64,000 nucleotides of DNA, from the NCBI GenBank assembly GCA_019279435.1, contig JAAALK010000080.1:86402328-86466327 (forward strand), given 5' to 3'. A model generated the notes under the pieces. That model saw only the letters and a list, made by a program, of their open reading frames with translations, made no database searches and was not told the origin of the DNA. Origin of the DNA: Zizania palustris. Taxonomy: Eukaryota > Streptophyta > Magnoliopsida > Poales > Poaceae. The translations under genes were made by a program, and so were the position numbers. This document shows, in pieces, positions 58,201 to 64,000 of the stretch (the stretch's first letter is position 1; each line of letters begins with the position of its first letter).

Positions 58201-58948
58201 TTCTCTTCGGAAGTGTATATCTTGCAGAGGTCCGGCCAGACGACTGCCTGCTCCAACTTCGGCATAGAACCACCGGAGAATCCAATCTGTGTACAATCTG
58301 GCGTTGCTGGCTTTCACTGGAAATCTCAGTTGAAATTCGTCCCGGAGTCTGAAGTTGATACTTCCGAAGGCTATCACAATTTTATCTCCTCTAGAACCTT
58401 GGTAAGTTTTTGGTTGGCAAGATGCCCTGTGCAGTGCTGCAAAAATTTCTGCTCTTCCTTCGCAGCCTTCAGCTCGTAGCGCCCATTCGAAGATGGCCAA
58501 GGGCGCTATTGCATTCGGAGTTAGCTGAGGAAGAGTAACGTGAAACAAATCTAATACCTTCGAAAGGAAGTCCACTGTTGGGAGTCCTAACCCCACTTCG
58601 AAGAAGGCTTCGAAGACAACAACTTCTCCAGGCCTCGGAGCGGGGATGGATTCCTTCCCGGCTTCCGGATGATGACCCCTGAGCCAATCTTCCCTTCTAC
58701 TGCCACTGTGATCGTCTCCCTCTTGGAGGTAGATGGCCCCAGTGTATAAGATTGGTCTAGATACATCGAAGAAGCCGAAAGGAGATCTTGAGGACCGGTC
58801 TATTGGGGATTCCCCGTTGGAGCTACCACCGCCGGAGGCGCCGCCGCCGCTGCTGGCGCTGCCACTGTTGCTGCCGCTGCCGCAGCTGCAACTTGCTGCC
58901 GGGCTAGGGCCGAAGTCGCCCAGGAGCCTTGAAGCTAGTTTTCGCCAT
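55265..58948 (-). pseudogene. Antisense accessory gene of Tat-2 (five exons), homologue of 23896-27632
   Basis: Proposed exons on the minus strand: 58948-57999, 57928-57271, 57197-56761, 56688-55842 and 55759-55265. The introns (70-82 bp) all begin GT and end AG on that strand, at the same places in the protein as in Tat-1. The start (ATG 58948) leads through an Ala-rich tract to the conserved block (PGEVVVFEAFFEVGLGLP, LAIFEWALRAEGCEGRAEIF, YTDWILRWFYAEVG). Then come a Ser/Lys-rich region, a coiled-coil and a basic C-terminal tail. A frameshift in the Ala tract, another in exon 4 near 56440 and a TGA in exon 5 disable it. Its function is unknown. Confidence 0.7.
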
Positions 58949-59040
58949 GAACTCGCACCGAATGCTAAAGCTAGAGTCTTGAGGCTAGGGATTGCTTGCA
59001 CAAAGACGGTGAGAAAGGTATTCGAGAAGTGTCTGGGTCC

Positions 59041-59050
59041 CCTATTTATA
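59041..59050 (-). promoter_or_regulatory. TATA box of the Tat-2 antisense gene
   Basis: TATAAATAGG on the minus strand, about 95 bases upstream of the ATG at 58948. It corresponds to the TATA box at 23750 in Tat-1. Confidence 0.6.
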
Positions 59051-59279
59051 GCCCAGGCCCACGATTTTTTACCGTTCATATTTGTCGTTCCGCATTCTTG
59101 ACCGTTACTCTTTACGAACTTAATGCACCGCGTAACTTCTGCTCAAAGGAAAAAGCCAACGGCTATTTCTTTTAAGTTTAAAAGGCTTTCTGGCTTCTTA
59201 AGTTAATTCTGGGACTGTTCGAATGTAACTTTCTTAGGAATCAATTCGAAGTTTTAAATCTTCAAGTTATTTCAAATGA

Positions 59280-59700
59280 GTTTCCGGATCAAATGAAGCA
59301 GGACCAAGACCCCTTCCACATGAACACCATCGATCTCGATGGGAAGAAGGTGCTGATGATTCGGCCCGAGCAGGCTGAGTCGGCTAAGGGGAAGGAGGTC
59401 ATGATCGGGGAGCCTCGCCCACGCATGCTGGTGCCAAAGAATCTTGAGGTAGGGGTTTGGAAAGTGAACACTAATACAACATCTCACAAGAAGCCAAAGG
59501 TGACATATGAGATCCTACTCCACAAGCAAAAGAAGAGGGCCAAGAAGGTGAACACTCGGCCAGGTCCTCCAACAAGGTTGAACCCGCCGCGGAGGAGTGA
59601 GTTAGGCCCACAATGGGCGAGACCGCTAGAGACACCAATGCCTCCAACTCCATACCATTTCCGGATGGTATAGTGGGTCCCACATTACTTTCCACCTGTT
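59280..59700 (+). pseudogene. Gyp-K gag, C-terminal part
   Basis: It reads MKQDQDPFHMNTIDLDGKK, then KKVLMIRPEQAESAKGK and a basic run (ILLHKQKKRAKKVNTR). It ends in a Pro-rich tail with a TAG at 59671-59673. The style is that of the gag to protease linker of grass Gypsy elements. No protease or RT follows, so pol has been lost. Confidence 0.5.
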
Positions 59701-60039
59701 GGGTGCCCATTCCCTTACTTTTTTATGGGTCCCCCATTTTTGTCGCCCGAGATCTATAACATCAGGGACAAATGAGCGCAGTGGAAGGTGATGTCTTCAG
59801 TCGGTTGTCCATCGCGCCGCAGGGACGAATGGACCGGGGTTCTGAGGCGATCATCATCAAAGTGGGCTCCTAGGATGTCCCAATACCCAAGGGAGCCCCA
59901 CTAGAGCAGAATGGAGCAAACCAAAGATGGAGCCCGTTGGTCTGACCACAACTTTAGGGATGGTCAGACTGCAGTCAACACTACGGTCTGACCGGCAGGT
60001 TTTCAGCCATCCGGCAATGGACGATTAGACCGGCCAACC
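59701..60039 (+). other. Gyp-K spacer without genes
   Basis: There is no supported gene. It contains ggtctgacc/ggtcagac words at 59938-60038, like those in the Gyp-K LTR and gag linker. Confidence 0.5.
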
Positions 60040-60480
60040 TGTTGATAGCAAAAAATGGCATTAATGGTAAAAATTGTCAAAATATCACTTTTTGGTAATT
60101 TGGGCCGAAAATATGTCAAGCCTAGCAAAGGCCGGTCCAACTGGCCATGTAGGCCCGGTCTGACCAGCCAAACTGGAGTCCGAGTCTAATTAGATAATTT
60201 CGGGGTGTATTATATCCCTAATTGATTTTAATGACTTGGAACCCATGTCTAACTCAGATTAGACCTGAGGCACTCATGTCCAACCTCTATAAATAGAGGC
60301 AAGGTCAATTCAAGGAAACCCCCCCAAAACCCTAGTAGATCCAATCTATTATTTCCTTGAATCGTACATTTACTTTTCAATTTACTTTTTTGCCTTAGAT
60401 TCAATTCAGCACGAAGATCTTTGTAGGTTTGTGCTGAAACCACCAGTCCACCGTGTCGAAATCATGGTAAGCCCTTGTCA
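60040..60480 (+). repeat. Gyp-K-like LTR, right side
   Basis: It starts tgttgatagcaaaaaatggc and resembles 45019-45430, with TATA-like ctataaatag at 60287-60296. The two diverge after about 60395, and the right end is uncertain. Confidence 0.55.
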
Positions 60481-60879
60481 GTTCGCTCGTGAATCATTTG
60501 TTTCATCCACGTAACGGATTTTTATCGGTTTCTATTGGTAATTCGATATCTTGGCCAAATTGCTTGGATCTCTTGGTGTTTTGTAGTATTTTCATCCTAT
60601 CTTCATCCCCAAGAGTTTTAGATCCATCCATCACCGGCAAGACAGTCTGCGTAGTCCAGAGGGTAACCTTTGGAGGGTGTTGGTCTGACCAGTAGCACCC
60701 CTCCGGTCTGACAGGATAGTGTCGCACGATCATCTAACACGCCGGCACACCTCAGTCTGACCAGTGGTATAAGGCCCATCCGACCGACGTCTTCACATCA
60801 GGACAATACTTCACACCAGAGCCTTTGCACCGAAGGCTGTTTTGCAGCGAGTCCCAGGAACAACTTCGCATACCGCGGT
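60481..60879 (+). other. Unassigned stretch before Copia-6
   Basis: I see no gene. ggtctgacc words at 60682-60714 and 60751-60768 suggest it belongs to Gyp-K or a relative. Confidence 0.4.
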
Positions 60880-61266
60880 TGAGGAGCCATGTTGATGATC
60901 ATGGGCCTCATGTCTCTAGAAGGGATGAGTGATTGTCAACGAAAGTCAACGAGAAGAGAGAGAGGAGTCGAGACCTATCGTGTCTTGGGCCGCTTGTGAC
61001 TCAGGTACACGGGCAGCGAGCGACTGCCAGGTAGAGAGGCCGCGGAGTCAGGCCGGACCAATCCAGGTACATGAGCCAGGAATGACAGGGGATTTGCTAG
61101 TCTATTGACTGATTGTTTTTAGGCTAGATCATTTTAGAGCTTGTGATTTGTTTTGGTTCTACTGATTGTCTGTTGAGGTGCGTTGGGTGTTGGGAGAAGG
61201 CCATTGATTCGAAAGAATTTTTTAGGCGCCCATTCACCCCCTTTGGTCGCTACTCTCAGTCCTACA
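60880..61266 (+). repeat. 5' LTR of Copia-6, Copia-3 family, with a large central deletion
   Basis: It starts TGAGGAGCCATG and ends CTCAGTCCTACA, like Copia-3 (2104 bp), but spans only 387 bp. About 200 bases of the start join directly to the last 150 or so near 61110. The TATA box and the cttcgaag-rich part are missing. Confidence 0.85.
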
Positions 61267-61268
61267 AG

Positions 61269-61280
61269 TGGTATCAGAGC
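61269..61280 (+). promoter_or_regulatory. Primer binding site of Copia-6 (tRNA-iMet)
   Basis: TGGTATCAGAGC, two bases after the LTR. Confidence 0.9.
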
Positions 61281-61331
61281 CTGGTTAGGATTTTTCCATA
61301 CCTTAACCGGTTCTAACCCAAGGTAGCGATC

Positions 61332-61494
61332 ATGACTTCTTCCAGCAAGGTTCCATCCCTTGAGGTTTTTTGCTACAACTATTGGAAGACTCTCATGCGG
61401 TTCATGCTACGTTTACCGTGCTTCCGGCTGTAGAGTGTACTACTCCTGAGATAGTCGCTCTGCATGACCTAAACAAAAAGGCAGCGAACATACT
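61332..61494 (+). pseudogene. Copia-6 gag, N-terminal fragment
   Basis: The start is the ATG at 61332 (MTSSSKVPSLEVF), close to Copia-3 gag. About 45 bases are missing near 61399, between the YYWKT..MR codons and the HATFTVLPA codons, compared with 9577-9635. Tat-3 interrupts it at 61495. Confidence 0.85.
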
Positions 61495-61743
61495 TGTTGG
61501 GGGAAAATACTTCATCCTCAGGTTCTCTACAGTTATAAGACTAAGCCAATTTACTAAACCGAAGCTCCAGAATTAACTTCGGTCTAGTATATGATCAAGC
61601 TCGAAGAATCCATGCAAGCTTCTGTTCGGAGTATAACTTCGAAGGTTAAATCTTCAGAGAGCTTATCTGCCAGCAAGGATAGAAGACTTATCTTCTTTCT
61701 AAATAGATTAGTCTTTTACCATTTTAACCCTATTAGGGGTACC
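61495..61743 (+). repeat. 5' LTR of Tat-3, second half deleted
   Basis: It starts TGTTGGGGG as in Tat-2 and ends at aggggtacc. It then continues as tagtccaaaaaacttcg, which in Tat-2 lies about 20 bases past the LTR. The TATA box is lost. Confidence 0.88.
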
Positions 61744-61783
61744 TAGTCCAAAAAACTTCGTTCTCTACCAAGTTCTTAGAACC

Positions 61784-64000
61784 ATGCCTCCTAAGCGGAG
61801 TTCAGGTGGTAGTCCTACTCGGAGGTCCCCTCGGACCTCCAGAGCAAGATCTTCGAATATAGTCGAGGTCAGAGGACCTTCAGTAGTTCCTCCACCTCAG
61901 ACCCCTGAAGGGAATTCTCTTCCTCGAGCATACGGAGTTCCTCCTCCAACTCCATCTATGCTTCGACCAGACGGAGTGCCTCCTCCAACTCCGACTGTGC
62001 TCCGAACTGACATGTACAATTCACAAGACCCGGAAGATCCTTCTAGAAGAAATGAAGATGGTCTTGGCGACATGGCGACCCAGATGGCCAGTCTCCAAGC
62101 TGAAGTAGCAAGGTGGAGGCAGGAGGCCGCAGATATGCTTCATTCTCAGGCCACCCCTGTCATTCCCGAAGTGCCTCAAGACGACGACTCTCTTCCTTAT
62201 CTCGAAGCCCCAGAGAACACTTCCTTCGATAGCGAGTCTTCGCTGCATCCCGATTTACAGAAAGTGCACTTCGACCCAAAGTTTAAAACTTCGAAGCTCT
62301 ATAAGTAATCTGGAGAAGAGGATCCGGGGGAGTTCTCCCGTTCGTATGCTTTGGCAATTGAGGCGAGTGGAGGAGTCTGAGACACCATGGCCAAGTTTTT
62401 CCCCCTTGCTCTCGAAGGGATTGCTTTGCGTTGGTTCTGGTCCTTGAAGCCAGGATCAATTAGAACTTGGGAGCATCTAAGGAAGAAGTTTATAAGTGAT
62501 TTTTAGGGTACCTTCGTGCCCCCTATGTCTACGGAAAGTATTTTCCAGGTGAAGCAGCTACCTGGAGAAACTTTAAGACAATTTTTCAAGCGCTTCGCTC
62601 ATACGAAGTCGCAGATACGGGGGCTGTCTGCATCGTCCGTTGTTGATGCAGCCCGAGAGGGAGTTACTCATGCGGGCCTCCTTGATAAACTTCATCGGAA
62701 ACAGATATCCTATGTAGTGCAACTGATGGCCTATTTCGAAGAGTATGCTAGGTCAGAAGAAGGATGGCTCTGAAGAACAGCTTCAACTCCGCCAATATTG
62801 CAAGAAGTCAAGCTCGAGGTGAAGACTTCAACACCTTCGCAGGGGTCGAACTTCGATATCCAGCATGACAGGCGTTGGGGGCAAAAGCATCCTCGCTCTG
62901 AAGTCTTGAACATTGCTCCTTCTGCCTAGAAATTTGCCCCTAGAAATCCACAAGCTCCAAGAAGCAAGACCAGTGGTTGGAGGCCGCCAGGGAAGCTGGC
63001 TGGCAAAGGCCAGGCTTTCTTCTGCTGCGTTCATGGTGAAAATTTCTGGTCGAGTACCTTGAAAGGACCTCTAGTCGAGGCACTACTGACCGAGTCCCTT
63101 CCGAGGCACGTCCGGAGCCTGTGCAGGTTGTCGCACGTGTAGACAACTTCGACCCCGCAAGACAACCTCTGGTGGCCAATATTATGCCACCCCCGAAGCA
63201 AGAAGATGGCCAAGATCGGGGCAAAAGAGTAGTCCTCCCCATTTACGGAGAAGGGACCCTCGACAGTATGTCGAAGAGACAGCGAAGAGAATATGTCCGG
63301 GAAGTAGGCCATATTGGAACTTCTTCATCTACTGCTACAATGCCTGAGTGGTCCCATGTGCCAATATCTTTCTCCGCAAATGATGCAGCATGCATAAAGT
63401 TCCCACATGTAGATCCCCTTGTCATTACTGAAGTCCGAAGAGTGCTGGTTGACGGAGGGAGTTAAACAGATATCATCTTCGTTCAAGCCTTTGATTAGCT
63501 CTGTATCTCCAGGAAACATCTCCTTCCCGCAGCTCGTCCCTTGCAAGGCTTCGCAGGACCCCCTCTTGATGCCCTCGGCTAGATAGGTCTTGAGGTTGCT
63601 TTCAAAGAGGGGCTCCTAGCAAGGATGGAGGAATTAATCTTCGATGTTGTAGATGCCCCTTATGCATATAATGTTATCTTCGGAGGTGGCATGTTAAATT
63701 AGTTCGGAGCCGTGGTGCATCATAACTATTTATGTATGAAGAAGCCCACGCAAGCGGGAGTACTCACTGTCTTCGGTGATCAAGCCACTGCGCGAAGGGC
63801 AGAATATGGTCATGGTCCCCCTCTCGACCTGAGGCAAGTGAATAATGTATAAGGCAATTTAGAGGATATCTCTGCTTCAAGTGAATCTTCAAAAAAATCC
63901 TTCCCAAGACCCAGCCCTGACGGAGAAATTGTGACAAAGGTTATTGTAAAAGACGACAATGACTATTCTTTTCAGTTCGGCAAAGATTTGCCTCCAGAAA
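61784..64000 (+). pseudogene. Tat-3 gag and start of protease
   Basis: The start is the ATG at 61784 (MPPKRSSGGSPTRRSPRTSR). Gag domain motifs are ALRWFWSLKPGSI and FQVKQLPGETLRQFFKRF. Stops include TAA after TSKLYK (62306), TGA for Arg (about 62378), TAG for Gln in FQGT (about 62504), TGA for Arg after EEGWL (62771) and TAG in the APSA-KFAP stretch. A deletion near 63040 removes the C-terminal part of the knuckle. In the protease, VLVDGGS is followed by TAA, and further TAGs stand where Tat-1 has Gln (AFDQL, LGQIG, LNQFG). A six-residue loss shortens ADIAGTEV to EV. Confidence 0.88.

Larger units (their letters stand above)
48618..59279 (+). mobile_element. Tat-2: Tat-lineage Ty3/Gypsy element, 3' LTR missing
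   Basis: It has a 5' LTR (48618-49114), primer site, gag, pol with dual RNase H, a tandem-repeat spacer and an opposite-strand gene (55265-58948), as in Tat-1. It breaks off near 59279 in what would be the 3' untranslated region and joins Gyp-K gag. The PPT and 3' LTR are lost. Gag-pol carries at least eight stops and several frameshifts. Confidence 0.9.
45019..60480 (+). mobile_element. Gyp-K: decayed Ty3/Gypsy-type element split by a solo LTR and Tat-2
   Basis: The pieces are an LTR (45019-45498), gag N-terminal codons (45529-45780), gag middle (47623-48617), gag C-terminal part (59280-59700) and an LTR-like end (60040 to about 60480). No pol is present between the last gag piece and the right LTR. 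The left and right LTRs align only in part, so they may come from related rather than one element. The outline is therefore tentative. Confidence 0.5.
61495..64000 (+). mobile_element. Tat-3: Tat-lineage element, running past the window end
   Basis: An LTR fragment (61495-61743) jumps straight to the leader just before gag, so the LTR end and primer site are deleted. Gag and the start of pol follow to 64000. It is nested in Copia-6 gag; the bases before it are tactt. It is the same family as Tat-1 and Tat-2. Confidence 0.9.

Overview
This window is plant nuclear DNA that I read as made entirely of nested LTR retrotransposons. I see no cellular gene, tRNA, rRNA, CRISPR array or bacterial feature. 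The elements are Ty1/Copia of the Sirevirus (SIRE/Maximus) type and Ty3/Gypsy of the Tat type. Their gag style, the tRNA-iMet primer site and the antisense accessory gene suggest a monocot, probably a grass. The species cannot be fixed from sequence alone. Labels used below: Copia-1 to Copia-6, Tat-old, Tat-1 to Tat-3, and Gyp-K.

Left block (1-22481). A plus-strand LTR end (1-731) abuts Copia-1 (732-6249, minus), whose own LTR is inverted relative to it. Copia-1 lies inside Copia-2 (minus; gag at 6250-7339 and 18888-19387, LTR 19453-22481). Copia-2 gag is also split by Copia-3 (7340-18882, plus), a full-length Sirevirus with two LTRs of about 2.1 kb and a perfect 5-bp target duplication (ttaag).

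Middle block (22482-45018). Copia-2 sits in the integrase of Copia-4 (minus; 22482-43156 in pieces). Copia-4 also hosts Tat-1 (22924-34573, minus; 495-bp LTRs identical by eye, duplication cctag) and Copia-5 (36582-40510, plus; large internal deletion, duplication gatct). To the right of the Copia-4 LTR is a very decayed Tat pol remnant (43157-45018).

Right block (45019-64000). Gyp-K is a decayed Gypsy-type element. It is interrupted by a solo Sirevirus LTR (45780-47622) and by Tat-2 (48618-59279, plus), which has lost its 3' LTR. It is followed by a Gyp-K-like LTR, a new Sirevirus start (Copia-6, 60880) and Tat-3 (61495 to the window end).

The most interesting content is an extra gene in Tat-1 and Tat-2, on the strand opposite gag-pol. 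Each copy has five exons, four short GT-AG introns at matching places, a TATA box upstream and a polyalanine/conserved-domain/coiled-coil layout. In Tat-1 the exon phases agree across all four introns once a single 1-base insertion is allowed for. Coding decay elsewhere is dominated by C-to-T nonsense changes (CAG to TAG, CGA to TGA), as expected in methylated DNA. Tat-1 is instead disabled mainly by single-base indels. Nesting gives a relative order: Tat-old and Gyp-K oldest, then Copia-4, then Copia-2, Tat-1 and Copia-5, then Copia-3 and Copia-1, then the LTR at 1-731.
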